This document shows positions 18,692 to 27,793 of a stretch of 64,000 nucleotides of DNA, piece after piece. Position numbers and translations under genes: made by a program. The notes under the pieces are model-generated. The model worked only from the letters and a program-made list of their open reading frames with translations, searched no databases and had not been told where the DNA came from. Source of the DNA: Limnohabitans sp. (GTDB taxonomy: Bacteria; Bacteroidota; Bacteroidia; Flavobacteriales; Flavobacteriaceae); NCBI GenBank assembly GCA_030053945.1, contig JASGCW010000006.1, forward strand, positions 1 through 64,000, given 5' to 3'. The first letter of the stretch is position 1. Each line of letters starts with the position of its first letter.

Positions 18692-18719
18692 AAAAAACCT
18701 AGCAGTTGCTAGGTTTTTT
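18692..18719. terminator. Bidirectional terminator between gltX and the barrel gene
   Basis: A 12-base perfect stem AAAAAACCTAGC/GCTAGGTTTTTT with a 4-base loop has A and T runs on the two sides, so it can stop both convergent genes. Confidence 0.9.
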
Positions 18720-19382
18720 TTATAAATTAAATAATAACTGACCGCTCAAGAAACCTAAATGACCCTCAAACATTTTGTTATTATTACGTGAAACTAAATC
18801 GTCATTTTTATTTAAATTACTCAAAAAATTATTAAATCCGTACTGATAAAAAACAACTGCGCGAACTCTTTTAGTACCTGCTGAAAAACCTATATAGGCA
18901 TTTCCATTTATTTTATTTACTTCTAAGAGATCTTCAACTTTCACAGCTGGCGATAAAGGCAAAACATTCTTTTTATCCTTATCAGCAACACTAAGTTGAC
19001 CATTAATTTGTAATACTGGACCTAAGTCTATAGATACATGATCCTTGATAACATTGTAACTTAATAAAAGTCTAACTTGAACTGCGGATAATTTAACATT
19101 TACGTCTTCAATTTGAGTGAGTGAACTTGGTGAAGCTGCTTGCAGAATAAAATTACTATCCGTAAACTGCATTCCAAAGACTGCACTCCAGTTATTATAA
19201 TAATTTCCTCTTACTGCTAGACCACCAATCCAGCCAATGGAAGGTGATGTTTTAAAATTATTGGTAGTCAAAGAAGTATGAGTCACACCACCAGAGATAC
19301 CAATTCTGTTACCGTCTTTGTTTTTATATTGTGCAAATAGAGAAACGGTAAACAACAATGCTAACTTAGTTATTTTATTCAT
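18720..19382 (-). CDS. Outer-membrane beta-barrel protein
   Basis: The protein has 220 residues with a signal peptide ending LFTVSLFAQ. The body shows alternating strands with Gly and aromatic ends, for example RIGISGGVTHTSL, GWIGGLAVRGNYYNNWSAVF and AVVFYQYGFNNF, and ends in a strand with a terminal aromatic-rich FLSGQLLFNL, as in PorT-like or OmpA-like 8-strand barrels. It stands alone between gltX and the SPFH gene. The substrate or role cannot be told. Confidence 0.65.
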   Translation of the reverse strand: MNKITKLALLFTVSLFAQYKNKDGNRIGISGGVTHTSLTTNNFKTSPSIGWIGGLAVRGNYYNNWSAVFGMQFTDSNFILQAASPSSLTQIEDVNVKLSAVQVRLLLSYNVIKDHVSIDLGPVLQINGQLSVADKDKKNVLPLSPAVKVEDLLEVNKINGNAYIGFSAGTKRVRAVVFYQYGFNNFLSNLNKNDDLVSRNNNKMFEGHLGFLSGQLLFNL

Positions 19383-19484
19383 TATTTGATATTTAGGTGT
19401 TAAATATAATTAAATTAAACTAAAATGTAACTTTTGAATTAAAAAGTCGTATAATCAATATAAAACAAAATAACTTTTAAAATT

Positions 19485-20471
19485 ATGACCGTAATTCCTA
19501 TTATCTTACTATTTATTGGATTCATTATTTTGATGTCTTCCTTTTTCACTGTCAAACAACAAACTGCTGCTGTGATTGAACGCTTTGGTAAGTTTCATAG
19601 CATCCGAAACTCTGGTTTACAACTTAAAGTACCTCTGATTGATAGAATTGCAGGAAAAGTTAACTTGCGCATTCAACAATTAGATGTAATTATCGAAACA
19701 CAAACAAAAGACAACGTGTTTGTTAAAATGAAAGTTTCGGTACAATTTAAAGTAATACAAGAGCATGTGTATGAAGCTTTCTATAAATTAGAATATCCAC
19801 ACGATCAAATTACTGCTTATGTATTTGATGTGGTGCGTGCAGAAGTACCAAAATTAATCCTTGATGACGTTTTCGTACGTAAAGATGATATTGCTATTGC
19901 TGTAAAACGTGAATTAAATGAAGCAATGATGGCTTATGGTTATGATATTATCAATACACTTGTAACAGATATTGATCCAGATATTCAAGTAAAAAATGCT
20001 ATGAACAGAATTAATGCGGCTGAAAGAGAAAAAACTGCTGCACAATTTGAAAGTGAAGCACAACGTATTAGAATAGTAGCTAAAGCTCAAGCTGAAGCCG
20101 AAAGTAAAAAATTACAAGGTCAAGGTATAGCTGATCAACGTCGCGAAATTGCACGTGGATTAGTAGAAAGTGTAGAAGTCTTAAATAATGTCGGAATCAA
20201 TTCACAAGAAGCTTCAGCCCTAATTGTAATTACACAACATTATGATACGCTTCAAGCAATAGGTGCGGATACAAATTCAAACTTGATTTTATTACCTAAT
20301 TCGCCACAAGCAGCAAATGATATGTTAACTAATATGGTTACAAGTTTGACTGCATCGAATATTATTGGCGAACAAATGAAAAAACAAACACCTCGAGTAA
20401 AGTCTAAAGATCATACTGCATTAGATTATAATCCATCGGATACTTCAAATCCTGACGAACCAACAAAATAA
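19485..20471 (+). CDS. SPFH/Band 7 membrane protein (stomatin-like, QmcA-like)
   Basis: The protein has 328 residues. One N-terminal membrane helix (about 3-21) is followed by an SPFH domain: QQTAAVIERFGKFHSI, GLQLKVPLID, RIQQLDVIIETQTKDNV and VKMKVSVQFKV. The helical part after residue 185 has Ala/Glu/Gln repeats (AQAEAESKKLQGQG) typical of flotillin-class proteins. Such proteins form large ring or cage assemblies on the inner membrane and modulate membrane proteases such as FtsH. It is a single gene ended by a strong hairpin. Confidence 0.85.
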   Translation: MTVIPIILLFIGFIILMSSFFTVKQQTAAVIERFGKFHSIRNSGLQLKVPLIDRIAGKVNLRIQQLDVIIETQTKDNVFVKMKVSVQFKVIQEHVYEAFYKLEYPHDQITAYVFDVVRAEVPKLILDDVFVRKDDIAIAVKRELNEAMMAYGYDIINTLVTDIDPDIQVKNAMNRINAAEREKTAAQFESEAQRIRIVAKAQAEAESKKLQGQGIADQRREIARGLVESVEVLNNVGINSQEASALIVITQHYDTLQAIGADTNSNLILLPNSPQAANDMLTNMVTSLTASNIIGEQMKKQTPRVKSKDHTALDYNPSDTSNPDEPTK

Positions 20472-20477
20472 AAAATT

Positions 20478-20505
20478 AGAGCCACAAAATTTGTGGCTCT
20501 TTTTA
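20478..20505 (+). terminator. Terminator of the SPFH gene
   Basis: AGAGCCACAAA pairs with TTTGTGGCTCT, followed by a T run, 7 bases after the stop. Confidence 0.85.
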
Positions 20506-20833
20506 TAAAAACACAATAACAATTTTTGAAGAACTTTTGACCAACTAGTCGTCAAAATTTATTTATTTTTAAAATTGAAAAGATTTTCATTATCATCATA
20601 GACAAAATGAAAGATTTATGTTCAAAAATACTAAAAAATCAAAATTAAGCGATTTAAGCTATTAAAAAAAATAAAACTTATTTTACCTTAACTAATTTTT
20701 AAAATACTTTAAAACCAATTTATGAAAGCTAATTTTTTAATAGATTTCTATTAAATTTTTATTTTTGATAGATTTTTTAAATAATAAAAAAATCCACTAA
20801 TTAGTGGATTTTTAATTACTAAAATTTATAATG
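20506..20833. other. AT-rich gene-free stretch between convergent genes
   Basis: This gap of about 330 bases lies between two gene ends. It holds only AT-rich sequence with many A/T runs and, at its right end, the terminator of the T9SS protein gene. I see no ORF or RNA. Confidence 0.5.
20788..20813 (-). terminator. Terminator of the 803-residue T9SS protein gene
   Basis: AAAAATCCACTAA/TTAGTGGATTTTT is a 26-base perfect palindrome with T runs on both sides, 21 bases past the stop. Confidence 0.85.
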
Positions 20834-23197
20834 TTATTCCTTAATTAATTTAGATGTTGAAGTTCCTGAATCAGATGTAATTTTTACCAAATAAATTCCT
20901 TTAGGTAAATTTTCAATATTGATATTGTTATTTATATTTTTTAAATGGCAAATTCTATTACCTACTAAATCAAAAATTTCGATTTCAATAAGTTTATTTA
21001 TACCAGCAATATAAAACTCATTAATTACAGGATTTGGTGCAATAAATGAAGTATTTGGTGTATAAACAATATCACTTCTACTCAAAACATCTTCTGTTCC
21101 GAAAAATTTTGCAAAAATTCCTGCAGATTTATAGACAACAATAGGTATATTATTATTGGTGAAAAAAATATCATTTTGATGAGAAGAGCCAGATGAAAAA
21201 CCTTCATTTCCAACTAATTCCCAATTAGTTCCATTAAATTTTTTAACCGTTGTTTTACTATTAACAAAACTTTCGGAATACATTACATATGGGACATTGT
21301 TATTATCTATACTAATTTTAATCCAATATGCTTCACTATTATTAATATCAGAAGTACCAACTAATTCCCAAGTCGAACCATTATACTTAACTACAGATAG
21401 TTTAAATAAATTTGGATCAGTCCAAGCAACGTACGGTACATTATTATTGTCTAAAGCGAAATCTAAATACCAAATCTCATAAGGTGAAAAGTCAGGTAAT
21501 CCAACAGATTCCCACGTAGTTCCATTAAATTTATATAATGTTGGTTTATATCCTGATAAACTAGTGGAGTTTTTACATAAAACATAAACCACGTTATTAG
21601 TATCTATTGAGATTAAAGCAGAATATAAATTGCCTGAACTAAAACCGGGATTGCCAACATTTTCCCAAGAAATTCCATTAAATTTTTTAACTGTAGCCTT
21701 ATTAGAGTTCATAGCATCTTTATAAACAACATAAGGTGTATTATTATTATCAATTTTTAAATCATTAAACTCAGTTTGTCCTTCAGAAATAAAAGTATTA
21801 CCAACAATTTCCCAATTACTACCATTGAATTTTTGCACAATTGATTTATTACTATTGACGAAATCTGTGTATACAACATAAGGCGTATTATTTTTTATAT
21901 CTATATCAATATAATTTGCTTTACCATCAGAAAATCCTTCATTACCAACCATTTCCCATATAGTACCATTAAATTTTTGAACTGATATTTTTTCAGAATT
22001 ATTTTTATCTTTATATACAACAAAAGGAGTAGTATAACTTAAAGCAACTCTAAATTCATCTACATTTTTTTTTGAAAATATTGAAGATCCGATTTGTAAC
22101 CATACATTTGTAAAAAACTTATGTACATATGTTCTACCTGCTGGGGATCTACTCACAACATATGGAGTGTTTAAATTATCAAAAACAATATGATTTCCAG
22201 AATCAGCAGAAGTCATAGTAAAATTTGTAACACCAATTTCAACCCAAATAGAAGAATCTAATTTTTTTATAGTAGATTGGTACTGAGTTTTAGTAAAATC
22301 TTTATAAATAACATATGGTACATTATTATTATCTATTGAAATCAAAACAGAATCTACTTCGCCTTGAGAAAAACCAGAGTTTCCAACAATTTCCCAATTA
22401 CTACCATTGAATTTTTGCACAATAGCCTTTGATAAATTTGAAACATCTGTATAGGCAACAAAAGGAACATTGTTGTTATCTAATGCAATAGATGAATTGG
22501 TGACTATATCTGTAGAAAAACCAGCATTTCCAACAATTTCCCAACTAATACCGTTAAATTTTTTAACCGTTAATTTTCTTCCATTAACTATGTCTCTATA
22601 AGAAATATATGGCACATTATTATTATCAATAGCTATATAAGGATATCTGCCTGATCCATCTGAAACGGAAGAATTTCCTACAACTTCCCAAGTACTACCA
22701 TTAAATCTTTGTGTATAAATTTTTAAATCATTAGCACGATATGTAATGTAAGGAAAATTATTTCTATCCAATGTCATATTTATTTCATTTGATGAAACAG
22801 AAATATTTATAAAATCTGCTAAACCAACTGTTTCCCAGACAAGACCATTAAATTTATATACTGTAATCGAAGATGCATTATTATTTGAACAAACAAAAAT
22901 ATCATTATTTGAACCTATAGAAATTCTGCAAAGTGAACCAGATGCATTAGAAAATCCAGCATTTCCGACAATTTCCCATTTAGAACCATTAAATTTTTTT
23001 ACCGTTAATTTGCCTCCATTTGCAAAATCATTGGATACAACAAAAGGTATGTTATTTTGATTCATTGCTATACAATTTACTCCCACCTCACCTTGTGAAG
23101 GTAAATCAAAATCATTTGTACCTAAAGATCGCCATTGATCTTGTGCATAAATTGAAATACCTAAAAAAAATAAATAAACTAATAAAATTTTTCTCAT
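20834..23197 (-). CDS. T9SS-secreted protein of about 14 propeller-like repeats
   Basis: I chose the ATG at 23195-23197 (787 residues) because MRKILLVYLFFLGISIYAQ is a clean signal peptide and the longer frame starts upstream of the glnS terminator hairpin. The body is a run of about 14 repeats of 45-55 residues: a NNNVPYVVYKD-like strand, then TVKKFNGSNWEIVGNxGFS. This is likely one or two beta-propellers. The last 75 residues or so, from APNPVINEFYI to GIYLVKITSDSG...KLIKE, are a type A (Por) T9SS sorting domain, so the protein reaches the surface or medium. Ligand unknown. Confidence 0.8.
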   Translation of the reverse strand: MRKILLVYLFFLGISIYAQDQWRSLGTNDFDLPSQGEVGVNCIAMNQNNIPFVVSNDFANGGKLTVKKFNGSKWEIVGNAGFSNASGSLCRISIGSNNDIFVCSNNNASSITVYKFNGLVWETVGLADFINISVSSNEINMTLDRNNFPYITYRANDLKIYTQRFNGSTWEVVGNSSVSDGSGRYPYIAIDNNNVPYISYRDIVNGRKLTVKKFNGISWEIVGNAGFSTDIVTNSSIALDNNNVPFVAYTDVSNLSKAIVQKFNGSNWEIVGNSGFSQGEVDSVLISIDNNNVPYVIYKDFTKTQYQSTIKKLDSSIWVEIGVTNFTMTSADSGNHIVFDNLNTPYVVSRSPAGRTYVHKFFTNVWLQIGSSIFSKKNVDEFRVALSYTTPFVVYKDKNNSEKISVQKFNGTIWEMVGNEGFSDGKANYIDIDIKNNTPYVVYTDFVNSNKSIVQKFNGSNWEIVGNTFISEGQTEFNDLKIDNNNTPYVVYKDAMNSNKATVKKFNGISWENVGNPGFSSGNLYSALISIDTNNVVYVLCKNSTSLSGYKPTLYKFNGTTWESVGLPDFSPYEIWYLDFALDNNNVPYVAWTDPNLFKLSVVKYNGSTWELVGTSDINNSEAYWIKISIDNNNVPYVMYSESFVNSKTTVKKFNGTNWELVGNEGFSSGSSHQNDIFFTNNNIPIVVYKSAGIFAKFFGTEDVLSRSDIVYTPNTSFIAPNPVINEFYIAGINKLIEIEIFDLVGNRICHLKNINNNINIENLPKGIYLVKITSDSGTSTSKLIKE

Positions 23198-23212
23198 AAA
23201 TATTAAAAAAGC

Positions 23213-23235
23213 AAAGCTCTCAATATGAGAGCTTT
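23213..23235 (-). terminator. Terminator of glnS
   Basis: AAAGCTCTCA/TGAGAGCTTT is a 10-base perfect stem with a 3-base loop, then GC and a T run on the minus strand, 17 bases past the glnS stop. It sits just before the T9SS gene start. Confidence 0.75.
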
Positions 23236-23251
23236 TATTAAACAAATAGTA

Positions 23252-24937
23252 TTATTCCTTACTTTCAACTTTAGCCCAAGTATCTCTCAAACCAACAGTT
23301 TTATTAAAAACTAATTTTTCTGCTGTTGATTCTCTATCAGTACAGAAATAACCTAAACGCTGAAATTGAAAATGATCTAATTCTTTTGTGGTTTGTAAAC
23401 TTGGTTCCACATATCCTTTTATAATTTGTAACGAATTAGGATTAATGAATTCTTTAAAATCGATTTCTTTGTTACCATCAGGACTTTCGTGAGTAAATAA
23501 ACGATCATAGACACGAACTTCTGCCTCTAATGCGTGTTTTGTTGAAACCCAATGAATAGTGCCTTTTACTTTACGTTTACTAGCTTCAGTCCCACTTCCT
23601 GAACGTGAATCTGAATCATAAGTCGCGTGAATTTCTGTTATATTACCTTCCGAATCTTTTACAACTGATTCCCCTTTTATGATATAAGCATTTTTTAAAC
23701 GTACTTCGGTACCTAAAGTTAATCTAAAGAATTTCTTATCGGCTTCTTCTTTAAAATCTTCTCTTTCAATGTAAATTTCTTTAGCAAAAGGGACTTTTCT
23801 ATAAGTTAAAATTTCTTCTTCAGGATTATTTTCGGCTTCTAACCATTCTTCATTAGCATCTGAATAATTTGTAATGACTAATTTAATAGGATCTAAAACC
23901 GCCATAACACGAGGTGCAATTTTATTCAAATCTTCTCGAACACAGAATTCTAACAATGAAACATCAATTAAATTTGTACGTTTAGCAATACCAATTGTAT
24001 CAGCAAAATTACGAATAGATATTGGTGTATAGCCACGACGTCGCATACCCGAAATAGTACTCATACGTGGATCATCCCAACCTGTTACGTGTTTTTCTTC
24101 AACTAATTGTAATAGTTTTCTTTTTGAAACTACTGTATGAGATAAATTACGACGTGCGAATTCACGTTGTTTAGGACGAACTTTTGATGTATCATATATA
24201 TTATCTAAAAACCAATCGTATAATTCACGGTGAGGTAAGAATTCTAGTGTACAAAACGAATGTGAAATTTGTTCCATATAGTCACTTTCTCCATGAGCCC
24301 AGTCGTACATAGGGTAAATACACCATTGGTTCCCTGTACGATGATGATGCTCATGCATAATTCGATACATCAAAGGATCACGCATTAACATATTAGGAGA
24401 TGCCATATCAATTTTAGCTCTTAAAACATAGGAACCATTAGGGAATTCACCATTTTTCATTCGGTTGAAAAGATCTAAATTTTCTTCTACAGAGCGATCA
24501 CGATTAGGACTGTTTACACCTGGTTGTGTAGGAGTACCTTTTTGTTTTGCCATTTCTTCAGATGACAAATTATCTACATAGGCTTTACCCTTTTTGATTA
24601 ATTGTATCGCCCAATCATATAACTCCTGAAAATAATCAGAAGCATAACATTCTCTGTCCCATTTAAAACCAAGCCATTCTACATCACGCTTAATAGCATC
24701 TACATATTCTTGCTCTTCTTTAGAAGGATTTGTATCGTCAAATCGAAGATTTACAGGTGCATTATAATCTAATCCTAAACCAAAATTTAAACATATAGCA
24801 CTAGCGTGACCCACATGTAAATATCCATTAGGCTCTGGTGGAAAACGAAAACGCAATTTATCTTGTGCCAAACCATTTTTTAAGTCTTCTTCTATGATTT
24901 GTTCTATAAAATTTAATGATTTTTCTTTTGTAGACAT
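23252..24937 (-). CDS. glnS: Glutaminyl-tRNA synthetase
   Basis: The protein has 561 residues. It charges tRNA-Gln with glutamine, so this organism need not use only the GatCAB route. The class I signature [13 protein letters not shown] has the HIGH motif at 41-44, and the KMSKS-like loop is VVSKRK at 269-274. The C-terminal anticodon-binding barrels follow ([18 protein letters not shown]...). The gene is followed by a hairpin terminator and then by the T9SS repeat protein. Confidence 0.96.
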   Translation of the reverse strand: MSTKEKSLNFIEQIIEEDLKNGLAQDKLRFRFPPEPNGYLHVGHASAICLNFGLGLDYNAPVNLRFDDTNPSKEEQEYVDAIKRDVEWLGFKWDRECYASDYFQELYDWAIQLIKKGKAYVDNLSSEEMAKQKGTPTQPGVNSPNRDRSVEENLDLFNRMKNGEFPNGSYVLRAKIDMASPNMLMRDPLMYRIMHEHHHRTGNQWCIYPMYDWAHGESDYMEQISHSFCTLEFLPHRELYDWFLDNIYDTSKVRPKQREFARRNLSHTVVSKRKLLQLVEEKHVTGWDDPRMSTISGMRRRGYTPISIRNFADTIGIAKRTNLIDVSLLEFCVREDLNKIAPRVMAVLDPIKLVITNYSDANEEWLEAENNPEEEILTYRKVPFAKEIYIEREDFKEEADKKFFRLTLGTEVRLKNAYIIKGESVVKDSEGNITEIHATYDSDSRSGSGTEASKRKVKGTIHWVSTKHALEAEVRVYDRLFTHESPDGNKEIDFKEFINPNSLQIIKGYVEPSLQTTKELDHFQFQRLGYFCTDRESTAEKLVFNKTVGLRDTWAKVESKE

Positions 24938-24972
24938 TCTTTTTTCAATCTTTTCTACAAAGATAGAAAAAG

Positions 24973-25030
24973 TTTAAAGTTTAAAGTTTAAAGTTGTTTA
25001 ATAAACTTCGAACTTTGTAACTTTAAACAT
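24973..25030. repeat. Short direct repeats of AAGTTTA
   Basis: Four near-tandem copies of AAAGTTT lie at 24975-25000, and the inverted CTTTAAAC follows near 25021. They fill the 106-base gap between divergent glnS and folB, so the promoters of both must lie in or beside them. Confidence 0.5.
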
Positions 25031-25043
25031 TGAACTAAAAGAA

Positions 25044-25403
25044 ATGGGAAAAATAAAATTAAAAAACATACGTACATTTTCGTATCACGGATGTCTTGTT
25101 GAGGAAAGTAAAATAGGTAGTAATTATCGTGTTGATTTAGAAATTGAAGCTGATTTATCCACCTCAGCAGTAACAGATAAGCTTTCTGATACCGTAGATT
25201 ATGTACATCTGAACAAAATAGTGGTGGAAGAAATGGCTATTCGATCGGAATTATTAGAGCATGTGGCAAAAAGAATTGTTGATAGAACCTTAAAAGAATT
25301 AGATTTAGTAAAAAAAATCACTGTTGAAGTTTCAAAATTAAATCCTCCAATAGGTGGTGATGTTGAGGAAGTTACAATTATTTTAGAACAATTTAGAAGT
25401 TAA
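25044..25403 (+). CDS. folB: Dihydroneopterin aldolase
   Basis: The protein has 119 residues, the usual length. It splits 7,8-dihydroneopterin to 6-hydroxymethyl-dihydropterin and glycolaldehyde in folate synthesis. The N-terminus IKLKNIRTFSYHGCLVEESKIGSNYRVDLEIE has the family FxxxHG...E pattern, TDKLSDTVDYVHL is the conserved middle, and KLNPPIGGDVEEVTI carries the C-terminal Lys-x-x-P-P motif. It stands alone, divergent from glnS and upstream of tRNA-Cys. Confidence 0.92.
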   Translation: MGKIKLKNIRTFSYHGCLVEESKIGSNYRVDLEIEADLSTSAVTDKLSDTVDYVHLNKIVVEEMAIRSELLEHVAKRIVDRTLKELDLVKKITVEVSKLNPPIGGDVEEVTIILEQFRS

Positions 25404-25484
25404 AAAATTAAAAAATTGATGAGTAATGATTAACGATTTTTGATTTCAGAACTTATCTTAAATAAAAACTTTTACCTTTTATCT

Positions 25485-25513
25485 TTTGCCTTTTAACTTT
25501 TTTATTATATTTG
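25485..25513 (+). promoter_or_regulatory. Promoter of the tRNA-Cys gene
   Basis: TATATTTG at 25506-25513 fits the -7 motif, with TTTG at 25485-25488 as a -33 element (17-base spacer). The tRNA begins 11 bases later. Confidence 0.6.
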
Positions 25514-25524
25514 CACTCCACAAT

Positions 25525-25595
25525 GGCGTCGTGGCCGAGCGGCTAGGCACCGGTCTGCAAAACCGTCTACCCCGGTTCGAATCCGGGCGATGCCT
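25525..25595 (+). tRNA. tRNA-Cys (GCA)
   Basis: The acceptor arms GGCGTCG and CGATGCC pair with one G-U. The anticodon loop CTGCAAA gives anticodon GCA, the T-loop contains GGTTCGAATCC, and the discriminator base is T as usual for tRNA-Cys. CCA is not encoded. A -7 element precedes it and a hairpin terminator follows. Confidence 0.95.
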
Positions 25596-25600
25596 CGAAA

Positions 25601-25635
25601 GGGTTACTATTTTTAGTAACTCTTTTTTGTTTTTT
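25601..25635 (+). terminator. Terminator after tRNA-Cys
   Basis: GTTACTA/TAGTAAC forms a hairpin with a T-rich loop, followed by a long T run. Confidence 0.7.
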
Positions 25636-25692
25636 TTCAGAACGTGAACATATAAATCATGTAAAATTGGATTTATAAATCTGAAACATATG

Positions 25693-26343
25693 TTAATCTT
25701 TTACTTGAAACGTAATTGGAACAGGGTAACGTGGAAAACATTGATCATCTGACATATAATTTGTTTTAATTTCAGAAATTATAAAATAATCTTTATCTGA
25801 AGCTTTTTCAATTAACTTAAAGGCTTCATTATTAATTTGATTTCCAAAAACTATAATTGATTTATTTTCGTTTAAAGAAATCTTAAACTGTGTCACATTT
25901 GAATTAATATTTACTAAAAAATCAATCATTTTATAATTAACAATAGCATTCTTTAAAATACTCTTTTTAAACAGTAGAGTACAATTTGTACAATATTCAT
26001 CACTTAAAGTGCCTACTGGTTTTGGGAATCCTTTAATTCTAAATATATGTTCTTCAACTATCTTAGAACCATCATTTTTTTCAATTTCCACAAAAACTTT
26101 AGTTTCAGTTCCAGCTCCAGGACGAATAATATATTTACCTTCATCAGTTTTAACAACTCCTTCACCTGTAATTTTAAATGATTTAGCATCATTTACTACA
26201 ATAGAAATAGGGTTAGGAATTCCTCTATAAACCACATTCATTTTATCTAAACTTACTACTGAAAATTTAGATTTTAATGAAGTTCTACCTTCATTTTGCC
26301 CAAAGGCTACTATTGAAAAAAATAATAAAACAAGTTTTTTCAT
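25693..26343 (-). CDS. GldM C-terminal-domain-like exported protein, copy 3
   Basis: The protein has 216 residues with a signal peptide ending IVAFGQ. After it come two domains like the periplasmic C-terminal half of GldM/PorM, the rotor protein of gliding and T9SS: KMNVVYRGIPNPISI near 33-47, a KxYIIRPGAG turn, HIFRIKGFPKPVG, then an ALxDF-like second domain with FLVNINSNVTQFKI. The N-terminal membrane helix and coiled coil of true GldM are missing. It is the last of three tandem paralogues (216, 219 and 222 residues), 9 bases after the second. An extra CxxC pair (EYCTNC) is present. Confidence 0.72.
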   Translation of the reverse strand: MKKLVLLFFSIVAFGQNEGRTSLKSKFSVVSLDKMNVVYRGIPNPISIVVNDAKSFKITGEGVVKTDEGKYIIRPGAGTETKVFVEIEKNDGSKIVEEHIFRIKGFPKPVGTLSDEYCTNCTLLFKKSILKNAIVNYKMIDFLVNINSNVTQFKISLNENKSIIVFGNQINNEAFKLIEKASDKDYFIISEIKTNYMSDDQCFPRYPVPITFQVKD

Positions 26344-26352
26344 ATTAGAAAG

Positions 26353-27012
26353 TTATCTAGAAATTAATATTTTAACTGGTGATACTTTACAAACATACAT
26401 ATCTAAATTTTTTAGTTGAAAATGTAAATCACTTATAATTATATAACTAGCATTGCTCATTTTTTTTATTTCAAGAAAAGTCTCTTTATTAATTTTGTTA
26501 TTTCTAACTTCAATTGTTTTACCAATTTTATTTAAACTATAATCTAAAAAATTTATTTTAAATCCTGTTACATTAATTTGATAGTCAAATAAGAAGTCAT
26601 CAAATTTATAATCAATAGTAGCATTTAATAAATCTTGGTAAGTAAGTTCTACAATACATTTGTTTGCACATCCGTGACTATTAATTGTAGTAAATCCTGA
26701 GGGTAATGCCTTTATTCTAAAAATATGCTCTTCAACTACCTTCTTACTCGCTTTTGTAATTATTTCAACATAAATTTTTGTTTCATTACCTGAACCAGGT
26801 TTAATTATAAACTTTCCATCTTTTGTTTTTGAAACACCATCACCTGTAATTTTAAATGATTTAGCATCATTTACTGCAATAGAAATAGGATTAGGAATTC
26901 CTCTATAAACCACATTCATTCTATCTAAACCAATAACAGAAAACTTATTTTTTTCATTCGTTTGGGCTAGCAAAAAAACAGGTAAAAACAATAAATAAAA
27001 TAATTTCTTCAT
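26353..27012 (-). CDS. GldM C-terminal-domain-like exported protein, copy 2
   Basis: The protein has 219 residues with a signal peptide ending VFLLAQ. RMNVVYRGIPNPISI and AKSFKITGDG are shared almost word for word with copy 3, and the FRIKALPSG and FDYQINVTGFKI blocks follow as in GldM domains. It carries a CANKC pair where copy 3 has CTNC. The gene overlaps the T run of the terminator after copy 1, so copies 2 and 3 probably form their own transcript or read through. Role unknown; the fold suggests binding to a periplasmic or outer-membrane partner. Confidence 0.72.
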   Translation of the reverse strand: MKKLFYLLFLPVFLLAQTNEKNKFSVIGLDRMNVVYRGIPNPISIAVNDAKSFKITGDGVSKTKDGKFIIKPGSGNETKIYVEIITKASKKVVEEHIFRIKALPSGFTTINSHGCANKCIVELTYQDLLNATIDYKFDDFLFDYQINVTGFKINFLDYSLNKIGKTIEVRNNKINKETFLEIKKMSNASYIIISDLHFQLKNLDMYVCKVSPVKILISR

Positions 27013-27019
27013 AAAAAAA

Positions 27020-27050
27020 CAGTTTAGCTTTATTAAAACTAAACTGCTTT
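27020..27050 (-). terminator. Hairpin between GldM-like copies 1 and 2
   Basis: CAGTTTAG/CTAAACTG has T runs on the minus-strand side. It is a terminator for copy 1 and may limit read-through to copies 2 and 3. Confidence 0.65.
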
Positions 27051-27083
27051 TTTAAATTTTTATTTCGCTTACTAGCAATAAAT

Positions 27084-27752
27084 TTATTCTTTAATTTTTC
27101 GGATTCGTATTAATGGTGTTTTAGCGATAGACAATCCTAAATCTGACGTGAAATTAATTTTGTGTATAATTATCAAATTAGCCTTATCGTTATTGACAAT
27201 ATCTTCATAAACATCTTCTGGGATTTTATTTCCGTCTATATCATAACTTTCTAAAGTTTCTCCTTTTGTATTCGTTAAATACAGCCTAAAACCAATTACT
27301 TTTATTTCATAATCTAATAAAAAATCTATCAATTTTACTGTTACTTGTGCATTCATCAAATCTTTTACCGGCATATCTATAGTACATTCACTATTAATAC
27401 ATCCTTTTTGATTTACTAACAATGCCGCATAAGGTAAATCTTTTACTCTAAAAATATGTTCTTCGCTAACCTTTGTACTATCTGTAGTATTTATTTCAAC
27501 AAAAACTTTCGTTTCTTTAGCATTTGATTTTGGCTTAATATAATAGCTACCATCGTTATTTTGAACAACATCGTCACCTTTAATAATAAAAGGTTTGGCA
27601 TCTTTAACATTGACTGTAAAAGGGTTTGATAAACCTTTATACACAATGTTTAATTTATTTAAACTTAAAAGTGAAAGATTCGGTTTACTTGTAGTTTCAT
27701 TTTGAGCAAAAAGGGAAAATGATACTAAAAATACTAGTAAAAATTTTTTCAT
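27084..27752 (-). CDS. GldM C-terminal-domain-like exported protein, copy 1
   Basis: The protein has 222 residues with a signal peptide ending SFSLFAQ. It is the most diverged of the three: KLNIVYKGLSNPFTV replaces the RGIPNPISI form, and KPFIIKGDDV, YYIKPKSN, HIFRVKDLP and FLLDYEIKVIGFRL complete the GldM-like two-domain pattern. A Cys pair (CINSEC) is again in the linker, so this disulphide-like feature is kept in all three. Divergence and tandem order suggest old gene duplication. Confidence 0.7.
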   Translation of the reverse strand: MKKFLLVFLVSFSLFAQNETTSKPNLSLLSLNKLNIVYKGLSNPFTVNVKDAKPFIIKGDDVVQNNDGSYYIKPKSNAKETKVFVEINTTDSTKVSEEHIFRVKDLPYAALLVNQKGCINSECTIDMPVKDLMNAQVTVKLIDFLLDYEIKVIGFRLYLTNTKGETLESYDIDGNKIPEDVYEDIVNNDKANLIIIHKINFTSDLGLSIAKTPLIRIRKIKE

Positions 27753-27793
27753 ACTGTTTCAATAATAATTAAAACAATATAATAAATTAATTT

